64,000 nt of DNA from Rhizobiales bacterium dw_265 (GCA_018449595.1 JAAVUU010000008.1:1-64000), one strand, 5' to 3'; positions 43,424 through 52,968 are shown, counted from the stretch's first letter. Program-made: numbers and translations. Notes: generated by a model from the sequence alone, not told the origin.

Positions 43424-43845
43424 TAGCGATAGGCGCTCCGGCCTCCATCACGAACAATATCAAATGAGCGCGGGACCATTGATGGCGTGCGATCGCCGAG
43501 GCCCTTTGAGTTTAGTCAAAACATTTCGCCTGTCGCGCGCGATATCATTGATAAAGCTTGTAGGCGACTGTCCCTGGACACCATCAGAACTTGCTTAACA
43601 TGCTGCCCGGGCGCAAAGCGCTGCTTCGACAGACTGTGGCACGCAAATGGCGCTCGATGCAGCTTAAGTCATTGAAATTACATTGAAGCCGAATCGACGA
43701 TATTGATGCCAATTGTTAGTGTTTCCGCCGTCTTCCTCTTTGGAGCACACCCGCTCATAACGGTCGCAGTTTCGAGTCTTGGCGGCGTCAGACTGCTTAC
43801 TGCTCTACTTGGCGAAGGTATAGGGCTGGCCGTGTGGAAATCGCG
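43424..43845. other. intergenic stretch, nothing recognised
   Basis: About 420 bases between converging genes. One 62-codon frame (43487-43675, Cys-rich end) has no ribosome-binding site and no family resemblance. Confidence 0.4.
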
Positions 43846-44307
43846 CTACCTGTCACTCAATTGAGTCACCTCAAGGAGGTTGCCCCAGGGATCGGCGAAA
43901 AACGCGAGACGCAGGCCCAAGACAGGAACATCGTGGGGTTCGCTCACAATGTTTACACCACGTCGCTTCAATTCATCGATTGCGTCGTCGACGCTATTCA
44001 CCCGCATGCCGAGGTGATGCCATCCAGAAAGATTATAGCTAGCGTGAAGATTGTCGTACGGCGGGCGGCTCGCGGCGCCGGGGCCCGCCATAATTTCAAT
44101 GCTGAAGTTGTCGTCCGCGGCGGGAGAAAAGAAACCGAAGGTCAGCTGGCCGACCGACACAGTCTTAAGCAGCCTGAAGTCGAGTGTTTTGGTGTACCAA
44201 GCCGCCGCCTCTTCGAAATCCGGAACGCGGATGCCGGCATGATCAACTTTCCAAGATGCGAACGGACTTGAGGTGTTGGCCGGGAGAGCTGCGGTCGATT
44301 CTGGCAT
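43846..44307 (-). CDS. VOC superfamily (glyoxalase/dioxygenase) protein
   Basis: 153 residues, one vicinal-oxygen-chelate unit. WKVDHAGIRVPDFEEAAAWYTKTL supplies the first His, GWHHLGMRVNSVDDAIDELKRRG the second, FADPWGNLLEVTQ the Glu. These ligands allow a mononuclear metal. Glyoxalase or extradiol-type chemistry is possible; substrate not predictable. Third gene after two epoxide-hydrolase-like genes (gap 43 bases), so a likely operon under the divergent LysR. Confidence 0.85.
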   Translation of the reverse strand: MPESTAALPANTSSPFASWKVDHAGIRVPDFEEAAAWYTKTLDFRLLKTVSVGQLTFGFFSPAADDNFSIEIMAGPGAASRPPYDNLHASYNLSGWHHLGMRVNSVDDAIDELKRRGVNIVSEPHDVPVLGLRLAFFADPWGNLLEVTQLSDR

Positions 44308-44350
44308 TTCTATTTTCTTTCGGAGCGTAGGACTGTTGTTTCTTAGCGAC

Positions 44351-45361
44351 TTACGAAAGCCCCTTTGCTTTAATCCAGGAGCGAATGGCTTCAGTGAGGC
44401 CGTTTTTGCGCTCGAGCGGTAGCCAATGACCGGCCGGCTCGTCCGCTACGGATAGATCGGGACATGCGCGGCGCATCGGATCGCCAATGTGGCTGCTTTC
44501 GATATCGCAGAGTCCATCGAAATTGCCGTTCACGAACAAGACGGGCTGATGCAACACGCCGGTGTTGGGCGCGGCGTTGGCATAGGCGATGTTGGCGGGG
44601 TCGTTGAGATACCAGGCATTGCCGGCGCGAAAGCCGGCGGTGCGGAATGCATCAACCAGGGCGTCAAAATCGTCAGCCGGCCACAGCGCGGGATCTGGTG
44701 GTACAGATGGAGCGCGATGCGCTGAACCAAACCAACCTCCATTGCGGCTGACCAACGCAGATCGGTAGACCATCCCCTTCGATGCCGGGTTTCCCGACCG
44801 GTAGATCGCCGCGAGCGTCGCCGGAATATCTGCATTGAAGTCGCTGACGGTCTGCTCGAAGTTGGAGACGTAAAAGCGGCAATAATCCCATTGGCCGTCC
44901 GAATATTGGTCTGCGGGGTAAAGTCGGCGGTCAACCAGCGGCACCAGGTTCGCCAACGCAAAGCCATCGGGGAAATATGGAACCGAGACCAGCACGACAC
45001 CGCGTGCGCGGGTTGAGTGGTGGGCGGCCAATGCCCCCGCCACGGGGCTTCCCAAATCGTGCCCAATCCAGATAGCCGGCCGCCCGCCCAGGTGGTCGTG
45101 AAGCTCGGTCATGTCGGCGACGATCTCGCTCACCGCATAGGCCGAAGCGTCGGCTGGGGCAGACGATCCGCCATAACCCCGCATGTCTGGCGCTACGCAA
45201 TGCCAGCCCTCGGCCGCGAAAGCTTCCGCCTGAAAGCGCCATACCAGTCCGATCTCCGGCCAGCCATGGAGAAAGATCATCAACGGTCCATCGGCGGGGC
45301 CGGCTTCCCAATAATGTGTCGTGTGCCGGGATGTCTGGAATGTAAGTGCGCGGAGTGTCAT
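44351..45361 (-). CDS. alpha/beta hydrolase, epoxide hydrolase type
   Basis: 336 residues. Oxyanion motif FLHGWPEIGLVW, nucleophile elbow WIGHDLGSPVA with Asp, acid Asp in NGNFDGLCD, catalytic His in EPAGHWLPLE. An Asp nucleophile plus a lid with Tyr residues fits epoxide hydrolase or haloalkane dehalogenase; the HGWP motif favours epoxide hydrolase. Cytoplasmic. Six bases separate it from the exported paralogue upstream. Confidence 0.9.
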   Translation of the reverse strand: MTLRALTFQTSRHTTHYWEAGPADGPLMIFLHGWPEIGLVWRFQAEAFAAEGWHCVAPDMRGYGGSSAPADASAYAVSEIVADMTELHDHLGGRPAIWIGHDLGSPVAGALAAHHSTRARGVVLVSVPYFPDGFALANLVPLVDRRLYPADQYSDGQWDYCRFYVSNFEQTVSDFNADIPATLAAIYRSGNPASKGMVYRSALVSRNGGWFGSAHRAPSVPPDPALWPADDFDALVDAFRTAGFRAGNAWYLNDPANIAYANAAPNTGVLHQPVLFVNGNFDGLCDIESSHIGDPMRRACPDLSVADEPAGHWLPLERKNGLTEAIRSWIKAKGLS

Positions 45362-45367
45362 CGAGGG

Positions 45368-46450
45368 TTAGCCCGGGTTCACGGTTCGCAGGAACTTCAC
45401 GAGCTGGTCGCTGACCTCGGCCGACGCCTCATGTTGCACCCAGTGACCGACATTATCGAGTTCCAGACCTCCAACCAGGCCTGGGAGCCCAGAGCGCATT
45501 TGGTCAATCGTAAGCGGATAAAGCTCTCTCAGGCCGTCCGCTGTTCCCCAGATAAAAAAAGATGGTTGAAAGATTTTCGCGCCTTTGAAGGCAGCCGACA
45601 GGTCGAAATAGGGTTCGGCGGCGCGATAGTAATTCAGGCCACCGTGAAAGCCGGTGCGCTGGAATTCCGCGACATTATAATTGACGTAATCCGGTTCTGC
45701 CCATGACGGCAGCGGCCCGGGTGCAGGGCGATGCAGGCTTCTTGACGGATCTAAGGGACTCCAGCGCTTTTCTGCTTGAGCCGACGCCGAAGCCCAATAC
45801 AGAATTCCTGGAATCGTCACTGCGGCATCGGCCCATATTTGATCGGCGTCCGGCCGGATTTGCTCGAACATGTAGAAATCGGCTTGATGTCCCGACTTCC
45901 GCATTTTTTCGAAGACGCTGACATCTCCGCGCGGAACATAGGGCACGCTTAGACAGAACACCGCCTTGAACCGATCGGGGCGCATCATCGCCGCATTCCA
46001 GGCGTGCGTTGCACCCCAGTCGTGACCTACCAGCACCGCACTGGGGATCTTCAGCGCATCCAACAGACCAACGAGATCGCCGGCGGTCTGCAGTGGTGTG
46101 TACAATTGTGCATTCGCTGGCGCTGAGCTGCGTCCATAGCCCCGCATATCCGGTGCAATTGCCCGATATCCCGCCGAGGCGACGGCTTTCATCTGCCGGC
46201 GCCACGTATACGAAGTGTCCGGAAAGCCGTGGCAGAAAAGAACGACAGGGCCGACCCCTAGCTCGGTTACGTGCAGCGAGATGCCATTCGTGGCGATTTC
46301 ATAGGTCTTAATGCCGTCGCCGCCGCTAGCATCTTGCGCCATTGCCATTCGATCCTCCACCAGGCTTGCGACGGCCGCAGTGCCCGCTACAAGCACAGTG
46401 CGACGAGACAATTCGCATTTCGCTGCAGGGCGTTTCTCTTCGCTGCTCAA
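45368..46450 (-). CDS. Tat-exported alpha/beta hydrolase, epoxide hydrolase type
   Basis: 360 residues. The N-terminus carries a twin-arginine signal (LSRRTVLVAGTAAVASLV, ending near MAMAQ). FCHGFPDTSYTW, VGHDWGATHAWN with Asp nucleophile, IWGTADGLRE and VGHWVQHEA complete the triad. It is a paralogue of the next gene but is exported folded to the periplasm, so the pair may act on each side of the membrane. LysR lies divergently 216 bases away. Confidence 0.9.
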   Translation of the reverse strand: MSSEEKRPAAKCELSRRTVLVAGTAAVASLVEDRMAMAQDASGGDGIKTYEIATNGISLHVTELGVGPVVLFCHGFPDTSYTWRRQMKAVASAGYRAIAPDMRGYGRSSAPANAQLYTPLQTAGDLVGLLDALKIPSAVLVGHDWGATHAWNAAMMRPDRFKAVFCLSVPYVPRGDVSVFEKMRKSGHQADFYMFEQIRPDADQIWADAAVTIPGILYWASASAQAEKRWSPLDPSRSLHRPAPGPLPSWAEPDYVNYNVAEFQRTGFHGGLNYYRAAEPYFDLSAAFKGAKIFQPSFFIWGTADGLRELYPLTIDQMRSGLPGLVGGLELDNVGHWVQHEASAEVSDQLVKFLRTVNPG

Positions 46451-46666
46451 GCCTGGCTCTCACCGTGTTGCAATTTGCTAGCCGCTTCAATGTTGGCGCC
46501 CCGGCACCACCGTCGCTGGCTCAACCAGCCCGCCATGCGTATGCACTGGGGCTGACGTCATCACTTTAGAGCCGCCGGCGACGATGCCCCTTTAGGATCG
46601 CACCTACCAATCATCGGCATAATCCCTTAAAGTCAGGAGGCTCCCTTCCAATTTCCGGAAACAACG

Positions 46667-47590
46667 ATGGATCGACTGGAATCTATGGCAATCCTCGTGA
46701 TGGTCGCCGAAGCGGGCAGCCTGTCGGCCGCGGCCCGGCGCCTCGATATTCCCCTCACAACGGTCAGTCGGAAGATCGCGGAACTGGAACGCTCTCTGAA
46801 GGCGCGATTGCTGACGCGCTCGAGCCGCAGGATAACCCTGACGGATGCCGGAACATCCTACGTCGCCGCCTGCAAACGGATTTTGGAAGATGTGGGCGAG
46901 GCGGAACGCACTGCAGCGGGTGAATATAGGGTGCCGAAAGGCGAGCTAAACATTACAGCACCCATCGTTCTGGGTCGCTTGCATTTGGTCCCCGTCCTGT
47001 CTGATTTCCTTCAAGCCTACCCGGACATTACCGTCCGTTTGGTCCTCGTCGACCGATTGGTCAATCTGACTGAGGAAGCAATCGACATTGCCATGCGGCT
47101 TGGAGATTTAGCCGACAGCGCCCTCCTAGCCGCTCGGATTGGTACCGTCCATCGCGTCTTGGCTGCCAGCCCCAATTATCTCAAGATGCGGGGCACACCG
47201 AAGAAGCCAACCGATCTGGTCGATTATGACTGCATCGGGGTGCAGGGGTTTATAGGACCAGGTTTTTGGAGTGTGGGCGGCGATGTTCTCCTTCCAATTC
47301 GTTATCGACTTACGGTCAATTCGACAGACGCTGCCTGTGATGCGGCCAAAGCCGGACTTGGAATTGTCTCCGTCTTCTCTCACCATGTCACATCGGCCTT
47401 CCGGGACGGCGCGCTCGTACCCGTATTGACGGATTATGAACGGAGGACGGTTCCAGTGAGCCTCGTGCGCGCATCAGAAGATTATCTGCCGCTCAAATTG
47501 CGCACGTTCATGGATTTTGCGACGCCGCGACTGAAAGCTCGACTATCTGCCGCCCAAGATGAATTTCTGGCGACCCGAGTGAAAAGTTAG
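46667..47590 (+). CDS. LysR family transcriptional regulator
   Basis: 307 residues. HTH about 1-60 (LVMVAEAGSLSAAARRLDIPLTTVSRKIAELE), effector domain with GELNITAPIVLGRLHLVPVL and SVFSHHVTSAF, close to the CrgA/AaeR-like branch. Divergent from the hydrolase-hydrolase-VOC operon, which it probably controls. Its 3' end overlaps a TetR fragment on the other strand. Confidence 0.93.
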   Translation: MDRLESMAILVMVAEAGSLSAAARRLDIPLTTVSRKIAELERSLKARLLTRSSRRITLTDAGTSYVAACKRILEDVGEAERTAAGEYRVPKGELNITAPIVLGRLHLVPVLSDFLQAYPDITVRLVLVDRLVNLTEEAIDIAMRLGDLADSALLAARIGTVHRVLAASPNYLKMRGTPKKPTDLVDYDCIGVQGFIGPGFWSVGGDVLLPIRYRLTVNSTDAACDAAKAGLGIVSVFSHHVTSAFRDGALVPVLTDYERRTVPVSLVRASEDYLPLKLRTFMDFATPRLKARLSAAQDEFLATRVKS

Positions 47591-47960
47591 TCCCGCCGTC
47601 TGGACCACGCGCACGCGACGTGGTCATCATGACGGTGCCCACCGTCGCGGCGGTTAAGAAAAGTGCTCGTGAACGTGCGGGCTCGGGCAGCATCCGTTTG
47701 CGCAGTGCCTCCTCCATCAGACCGGCCATACGGGACGTCCCATCAGCAAGGGCCGCCGCGACCTCTGGCTCCCGCCGGACAATCTCGCCCGAATAGGCTG
47801 CCATGAAGCAGCCACTGGCGATGTCATCGACATGCCCTCTGCGCAGATAATGTTCGACATGCGCCAAAGCGTCGATGTCGTGTCCCCCGCGAAGACCGAG
47901 CCACTCTTCACGGCTATCTGCCAAGTCCTGCCGGCAGGCCTCCGCGGCAAGCGCGGGCAT
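47508..47960 (-). pseudogene. TetR regulator C-terminal fragment
   Basis: The minus strand encodes only a TetR ligand domain: ALAHVEHYLRRGHVDDIASGCFMAAYSGEIVRREPEVAAAL, LMEEALRKRM, SRALFLTAATVGTVMMT. No helix-turn-helix precedes it. The last part overlaps the LysR gene. It resembles the C-terminal domain of regulators that control MFS and SDR genes such as those downstream. Confidence 0.6.
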
Positions 47961-48011
47961 CCGGCGGGGGCAATGTTTATTCCGCGTCGCTCATGGCTCG
48001 CCTGCCAGAAA

Positions 48012-48623
48012 TCATCTTGCTGCGCGCATCCGCTTCGAGGCCGAAGACGGCCATGTGGCGAGGACGTGCGCGACGATTGCGGCGAGCGTCGCCTTGGAAG
48101 CCCCGGCTTTTGCCTGGACAGCCATACCCTGGCTGACTGTCATTACGTAGCCTGCCAACATGGCGCAGTCGGCCGACGGTGGGAGGTCACCCTCTTGACG
48201 GGCGCGCTTGAGTCTGGCGCGCAAAGCGGCCTCGGTTGCATTTCGTCGGGCGATCAGCTCCTGGCGGATCGGCTCGGCTTCATCGGAACAGGCCACGGCC
48301 CCATTCACACCCAGGCACCCACGGCTCGAGCCGCCCAGAGTCTGAACCTTAACCGAGCCCTCAAGAATGCGGCGGATGACATCGTAGACCTTGGGCTCGC
48401 CGAGGGCATCGCTCATGAATGTCATGTATTTCGCGTCATATCGGTCGAGGGCCTTGCGAAAGAGCGCCTCCTTGTTTCCGAAGGCGGCATAGAGCCCCGG
48501 GCGCGCCACGCCGGTGACGCGCGTAAGGTCCTCGAACGAGGTTCCCTCATAGCCTTTTTGCCAGAACATCGTCAGTGCGGCGTCCAGCGCCTTGTCCAAG
48601 TCAAATTCCCGGTGCCGTCCCAT
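48012..48623 (-). CDS. TetR/AcrR family regulator
   Basis: 203 residues. HTH: LDAALTMFWQKGYEGTSFEDLTRVTGVARPGLYAAFGNKEALF, typical of the YxxFGNK subgroup that represses adjacent reductase and efflux genes. C-terminal domain with SRGCLGVNGAVACSDE. GAGG six bases upstream of the ATG. A TATAAT box for this gene overlaps palindrome 48640-48651; the MFS-SDR operon lies divergently. Confidence 0.92.
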   Translation of the reverse strand: MGRHREFDLDKALDAALTMFWQKGYEGTSFEDLTRVTGVARPGLYAAFGNKEALFRKALDRYDAKYMTFMSDALGEPKVYDVIRRILEGSVKVQTLGGSSRGCLGVNGAVACSDEAEPIRQELIARRNATEAALRARLKRARQEGDLPPSADCAMLAGYVMTVSQGMAVQAKAGASKATLAAIVAHVLATWPSSASKRMRAAR

Positions 48624-48639
48624 TACAACCTCGTTTTAG

Positions 48640-48651
48640 TAATGGTCATTA
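48640..48651. promoter_or_regulatory. TetR operator-like palindrome overlapping tetR -10
   Basis: TAATGGTCATTA with one imperfect central pair. It overlaps a minus-strand TATAAT (48648-48653) whose -35 is TGGACG 17 bases away. Confidence 0.55.
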
Positions 48652-48659
48652 TAAAAAAC

Positions 48660-48689
48660 TTGACGCTGAACGTCCAGACACCATATTCA
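48660..48689 (+). promoter_or_regulatory. promoter-like site for the MFS operon
   Basis: TTGACG-N18-TATTCA, 38 bases before the GTG start of the MFS gene. Confidence 0.45.
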
Positions 48690-48695
48690 TCGAAA

Positions 48696-48713
48696 CAATA
48701 ACGATCAGTATTG
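48696..48713. promoter_or_regulatory. second operator-like palindrome
   Basis: CAATAACGATCAGTATTG, seven of nine pairs matching, just downstream of the MFS promoter. Confidence 0.45.
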
Positions 48714-48726
48714 AAACGGAGCCCTC

Positions 48727-49968
48727 GTGGGCAGCGGTACGGCGGCACAGGATCAGTCAGAACGAGGGGGGCCTGGGCGTATCACCGGCTCGGGTTGGCC
48801 AGGTGTCGCGTCAATCGCGGCTGGCACGTTTCTGCTCGTCACCACGGAATTCCTGCCTATCGGCCTTCTGTCGCCGCTTGCGGCGGGTCTTCACGTTTCC
48901 GAAGGCGTGGCGGGTCTTTCGGTTACGGCGCCGGGCTTCATAGCGGCGATCGCCGCCCCGGTACTGGCATTGCTGGCGGGAGATATCGATCGCCGGATCG
49001 TGGTGATTGCTCTGACCGTGTCGATTATTGTGTCGAACCTGATCGGAGCGATCGCCCCGAATTTTGCTGTGTTCCTGGCGGGGCGCCTTATCCTTGGTGT
49101 GGCGGTCGGCGGTCTGTGGACTTTCGCCATTGCGGTTGGACGGCGGCTCGTGCCGGAGAGTGCGGGCGCGCGGGCGACATCGATCATCTCGATCGGCATC
49201 TCGGCCGGCACCGTCTTCGGGATGCCGGTCGGTGCCGTGTTCGGCGGTCTGGTGGGATGGCGGTCGGTGTTTGCCGCGAACGTGGTGCTCGGTCTTGCGA
49301 TCCTGCTGGTCCAGCTTCGCTTTTTGCCGAAAATCCGGGCGAACGCTGCGATCGGTGTGCGCCAGTTGCTCGACTTTGCAATGGTGCCGATGGCACGGAT
49401 CGGCCTGATCGCAAGTGGCCTTATCGCCGGCGGTCACTTCGTTGCCTACACCTTCCTCGAACCTTTCCTGCGCAACACGCTTGCGTTGGGACAGATGGGG
49501 GTGGCCTTGGCGCTGGCCGGTTACGCGGTCACGGGCATTATCGGGTCTTTCCTGGGCGAGCGCCTGGCGATCCGTGACATCCGGCGCGCGTTCATCCTCT
49601 CGGCCGCTGTACTTGGTCTGTCAGTGCTTGCGGCGGTTGCAACCGCAGGCACGCCGGCCAGCGCCATCATTATGGTCATGGTCTGGGGAACGGCCTTCGG
49701 CGCATGGCCGGTCTGCGTCCAGATATGGATGTTCACGTCCTCGCCCAAACTATACGAAGCGGGTTCCGCGCTGTTGGTCAGCGCCTTCCAGATATCGCTG
49801 TCGGCGGGCGCCACGATTGGTGGTCTCCTCGTCGACTCCATGGGCGTCGGCGCGGCCTTCCTTGTCAGCGGTCTCGTATCGATTGCCGGCGCGGCATGTG
49901 CGATCGCTTCCCGCGGGTTGCTGGTCTCAACATGCCCTTTGAAGGCAACACTCGGAGAGACACCATGA
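48727..49968 (+). CDS. MFS transporter, DHA1 family
   Basis: 413 residues, twelve helices. GTG start with ACGGAG upstream. EFLPIGLLSPLAAGL is the DHA1 opening, LAGDIDRRIVV the loop motif A variant (GDIDRR), GRLILGVAVGGLWTFAI motif C-like, LGERLAIRDIRR between halves. Close to AraJ/YdhP-type exporters. First gene of a five-gene operon; overlaps the next by ATGA. Confidence 0.9.
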   Translation: MGSGTAAQDQSERGGPGRITGSGWPGVASIAAGTFLLVTTEFLPIGLLSPLAAGLHVSEGVAGLSVTAPGFIAAIAAPVLALLAGDIDRRIVVIALTVSIIVSNLIGAIAPNFAVFLAGRLILGVAVGGLWTFAIAVGRRLVPESAGARATSIISIGISAGTVFGMPVGAVFGGLVGWRSVFAANVVLGLAILLVQLRFLPKIRANAAIGVRQLLDFAMVPMARIGLIASGLIAGGHFVAYTFLEPFLRNTLALGQMGVALALAGYAVTGIIGSFLGERLAIRDIRRAFILSAAVLGLSVLAAVATAGTPASAIIMVMVWGTAFGAWPVCVQIWMFTSSPKLYEAGSALLVSAFQISLSAGATIGGLLVDSMGVGAAFLVSGLVSIAGAACAIASRGLLVSTCPLKATLGETP

Positions 49969-50591
49969 AAATCGGGATCGTGGGTGCGGCCACCGTGGGC
50001 ATGGCGCTTGCCACAAAATTCGCGGCAGCCGATCACGACGTTCTCATCGCGAACAGCCGGGGGCCACAAAGTCTGGCGGCGCCTCTGGCAGAAGCCCGCA
50101 CCACGGCGAAAGCCGCCTCCGTTTCAGAGGCGCTTGCGTGCGATGTGGTGTTTCTTGCGGTGCCCTGGCTGAAGGTGTCCGAAGTGCTCAGACCGGATAT
50201 GGCATGGGGCGGGCGTATCCTTGTCGATGCGACCAACATCTTTGTCAGCTATGCCCCGAATTTCCGCATCGACGATCTCAAGGGTGACTCCGGGAGCGAG
50301 GTTATCGCCAGACTGGCGCCGTCCGCCCGTGTGGTGAAGGCGTTTAATACACTGCCGTTCAAGGTGATATTCGCGCCGACACCAGCAGGCTTGAAGCGGG
50401 TTCTCTTCGTCGCCGGGGACGACGGCGAAGCTGTCTCAACCGTTTCAGCCCTCATCAAGGGACTTGGCCTCCATCCGGTCGCGCTCGGCCGGCTTGCGGA
50501 AGCCGGTCGCCAGATGGAGCTGGGCGGCCCGGTCAACTTGTTGGAACTCCTGACGCCAGCATCCAACCCAGCAACCGACTCGAACGATTAA
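49965..50591 (+). CDS. NADPH-dependent F420 reductase-like oxidoreductase
   Basis: 208 residues. Rossmann start MKIGIVGAATVGMALATKFA with IANSRGP at the NADP-phosphate position, then DVVFLAVPW, LVDATNIF, RVVKAFNTLPF, VLFVAGDD. This is the YqeC/F420-NADP-reductase-like (2-dehydropantoate-dehydrogenase-like) family. Such proteins near SDRs reduce small carbonyls; F420 use is not implied. Twelve bases before the next SDR. Confidence 0.85.
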   Translation: MKIGIVGAATVGMALATKFAAADHDVLIANSRGPQSLAAPLAEARTTAKAASVSEALACDVVFLAVPWLKVSEVLRPDMAWGGRILVDATNIFVSYAPNFRIDDLKGDSGSEVIARLAPSARVVKAFNTLPFKVIFAPTPAGLKRVLFVAGDDGEAVSTVSALIKGLGLHPVALGRLAEAGRQMELGGPVNLLELLTPASNPATDSND

Positions 50592-50603
50592 AGGAACCAC
50601 ACC

Positions 50604-51383
50604 ATGGCCAATCGCGCGGAAGCATCGAACCCGTCCCTTTCCGGTAAAGTCGCACTCGTCACCGGAGCCGCACGCGGCATTGGTGTCGAGATCAGCCGCG
50701 ACCTCGCGGCGCTCGGCGCGCATGTCATCGTTGCCGCGCGAGATGGGCAGAAAGCAGAAGAGGTTGCAGCCAGGCTGCGCGAGGGCGGAGGCAAGGCATC
50801 TGCACTCAAGCTTGACGTCACGCGCGAGGAGGACCGGAAAGCCGCCTATGAAGCGATTGAGGCGGCGCACGGCAAGCTCGACATTCTGATCAATAATGCG
50901 GGCATCCTGCTCGACAGTCCCGACGGAGGCACGCCAGCGCCAAGGCAGCCCAGCCAAGCGTTGCCCAGTGTGTTGCGCGAGACCTTCGAGGTGAACTTCT
51001 TTGCGCCCATCTTTCTGACCCAGTTGCTGCTTCCGCTGCTCAAGCGGTCGGACGCGCCCCGCGTCGTCAATGTGGCGAGCATCCGCGGCTCGCTCGCGCA
51101 TCTCTCCGATCCTGCTTCGCCGGTCTATCCGGTCCGCGCACTGGGTTATGACACATCCAAGGCGGCGTTGAACGCATTCACGATCCTGATCGCGGAGGAA
51201 TTGCGCGGCACGCCGATCAAGATCAACGCGATCCATCCAGGTTGGGTCAGAACCGAGATGGGCGGCGGACAGGCCCCGGTCAGCGTCGAGGATGGCGCTC
51301 GCACGGCCGTCCAATATGCGACCCTCGGTGCGGACGGCCCCACCGGCGGTTTCTTCTTCCTTGACGAACGCCTGCCTTGGTAG
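50604..51383 (+). CDS. SDR oxidoreductase, carbonyl reductase-like
   Basis: 259 residues. TGAARGIG cofactor loop, NNAG, catalytic VNVAS Ser, YDTSK Tyr-Lys. An insert follows NNAG (DSPDGGTPAPRQPSQALP) and the C-terminus ends GGFFFLDERLPW, as in plant/fungal-type carbonyl reductases. Arg after the loop (AARD) suggests NADPH. Third gene of the TetR-controlled operon. Confidence 0.9.
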   Translation: MANRAEASNPSLSGKVALVTGAARGIGVEISRDLAALGAHVIVAARDGQKAEEVAARLREGGGKASALKLDVTREEDRKAAYEAIEAAHGKLDILINNAGILLDSPDGGTPAPRQPSQALPSVLRETFEVNFFAPIFLTQLLLPLLKRSDAPRVVNVASIRGSLAHLSDPASPVYPVRALGYDTSKAALNAFTILIAEELRGTPIKINAIHPGWVRTEMGGGQAPVSVEDGARTAVQYATLGADGPTGGFFFLDERLPW

Positions 51384-51430
51384 GGCGTGGCGCCCCGGAA
51401 AACCTTTCCAGATCTATGACGGAGTTCACA

Positions 51431-52186
51431 ATGAACAAGACCCTTTCAGGCAAAGTCGCGCTTATCACCGGAGGTTCGCGCGGTCTGGGCGCCGCGACCG
51501 CGGCGGCGCTTGCGGATCAGGGCGCCGACGTTGCGATCAGCTATGTCGCCTCGGCGGAAAAGGCGGCGGCGGTCATCGGAAGCCTGAAGGCAAAAGGCGT
51601 GCGGGCCGTCGCGATCCAGGCCGATCAGGGCGACCCTGCCGCATCCGGGCCGCTGATCCAGAAGGTGGTCGAGACGTTCGGCAAGCTCGACATCCTCGTC
51701 AACAACGCAGCCGTCGCCTGGCAGGGCAAGACCATCGACGATCCCGAAATCGACAATACGGCAATGGATCGGCAGTGGATGATCAATACCATGGGCGTGA
51801 TCGCCAACATCCGCGCGGCCGCCAAGGTGCTGCCGGATGGTGGGCGGATCATTTCGGTCGGCTCGGGCCTGGGCACGCGGGTCGCGTTTCCCGGTACCAC
51901 CGACTACGCGGCGAGCAAGGCGGCGATCGTCAGCTACAGCAAAGGCGCCGCACGCGATCTTGGCCGACGCAACATCACCGTCAACGTCGTGCAGGCGGGC
52001 ATGATGGACACCGACATGGCGGCCGGCTCGAAGGGAAAGTTACCGCCGATCATCATGGAATCGCACGCGATCCATAGGTTCGCAGAACGCGATGAAGTCG
52101 CGGCTGCCATCGTTTTCCTGGCAGGGCCGCACGCCGGCTTCATCACCGGATCGGTCATCGACGTCAACGGCGGCTTCACCGCCTGA
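51431..52186 (+). CDS. SDR oxidoreductase (classical)
   Basis: 251 residues from MNKTLSGK, with GGAG upstream. TGGSRGLG loop, DILVNNAA, GSGLGT Ser region, YAASK. C-terminus ITGSVIDVNGGF is classical 3-oxoacyl-ACP-reductase-like. Closely similar to the next gene; they look like a tandem duplication. Confidence 0.9.
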   Translation: MNKTLSGKVALITGGSRGLGAATAAALADQGADVAISYVASAEKAAAVIGSLKAKGVRAVAIQADQGDPAASGPLIQKVVETFGKLDILVNNAAVAWQGKTIDDPEIDNTAMDRQWMINTMGVIANIRAAAKVLPDGGRIISVGSGLGTRVAFPGTTDYAASKAAIVSYSKGAARDLGRRNITVNVVQAGMMDTDMAAGSKGKLPPIIMESHAIHRFAERDEVAAAIVFLAGPHAGFITGSVIDVNGGFTA

Positions 52187-52221
52187 TATTCCCACACACA
52201 ATCACCCTAGGAGAGACAAAC

Positions 52222-52968
52222 ATGGCACAAGTTCTTGCGGGCAAAATCGCCCTGGTAACCGGAGGCTCCCGCGGCATCGGCGCCGCTATCGCCCTCGAAC
52301 TCGCTTCGCAGGGGGCAACCGTGGCGCTGAGCTATTCGGCCAGCGAGGCCAAGGCAAATGAGGTCGTCGCGAAGATCGAGGCGGCCGGCGGCTCGGCTAT
52401 CGCGCTGAAGGCCGATCAGGCGGTCGAGAGCGAGGTCATCGGGCTTGTCGCGGCCGTGGTCGCGCGGTTCGGCAAGCTCGACATCCTGGTCAACAATGCC
52501 GGCGTGTTCGAGGCGGGACCCATCCACGATACCCTTGATACCAGCCGCTTCGAGCGGCAGGTCCGGATCAATTATCAGGCGGTCGTCGCCGCCATCCGTG
52601 AGGCGTCGCGAGTTATGGGCGAGGGTGGCCGGATCATCACGCTGTCATCGGGCCTTGCGGCGCGGGTCAGCTGGCCCGGTATTGCCGACTATAGCGCCAC
52701 CAAGCGCGCCATCGAGGGCTACACCAAGGGAGCCGCGCGCGACCTTGGCTCCAAGGGGATTACCGTCAATGCCATCGGGACCGGCTCGATCGACACCGAC
52801 ATGAACCCCTCAGACGGACCGCTGGCGGAATACCAGAAGGCGGCGACGGCGCTTGGCCGCTACGGCCGCCCCGAAGAGATTGCGTCCGTCGTCGCCTTCG
52901 TCGCAAGCCCTTCCGCGAGCTTCGTCACCGGCGCCATCATCCCCGTGGACGGCGGTTACAGCGCCTGA
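52222..52968 (+). CDS. SDR oxidoreductase (classical)
   Basis: 248 residues, AGGAGA upstream. TGGSRGIG, DILVNNAG, TLSSG Ser, YSATK, VTGAIIPVDGGYSA end. Last gene of the operon, 35 bases after its paralogue. Substrate unknown; a 3-oxoacyl reductase-like enzyme acting on small ketones is plausible. Confidence 0.9.
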   Translation: MAQVLAGKIALVTGGSRGIGAAIALELASQGATVALSYSASEAKANEVVAKIEAAGGSAIALKADQAVESEVIGLVAAVVARFGKLDILVNNAGVFEAGPIHDTLDTSRFERQVRINYQAVVAAIREASRVMGEGGRIITLSSGLAARVSWPGIADYSATKRAIEGYTKGAARDLGSKGITVNAIGTGSIDTDMNPSDGPLAEYQKAATALGRYGRPEEIASVVAFVASPSASFVTGAIIPVDGGYSA

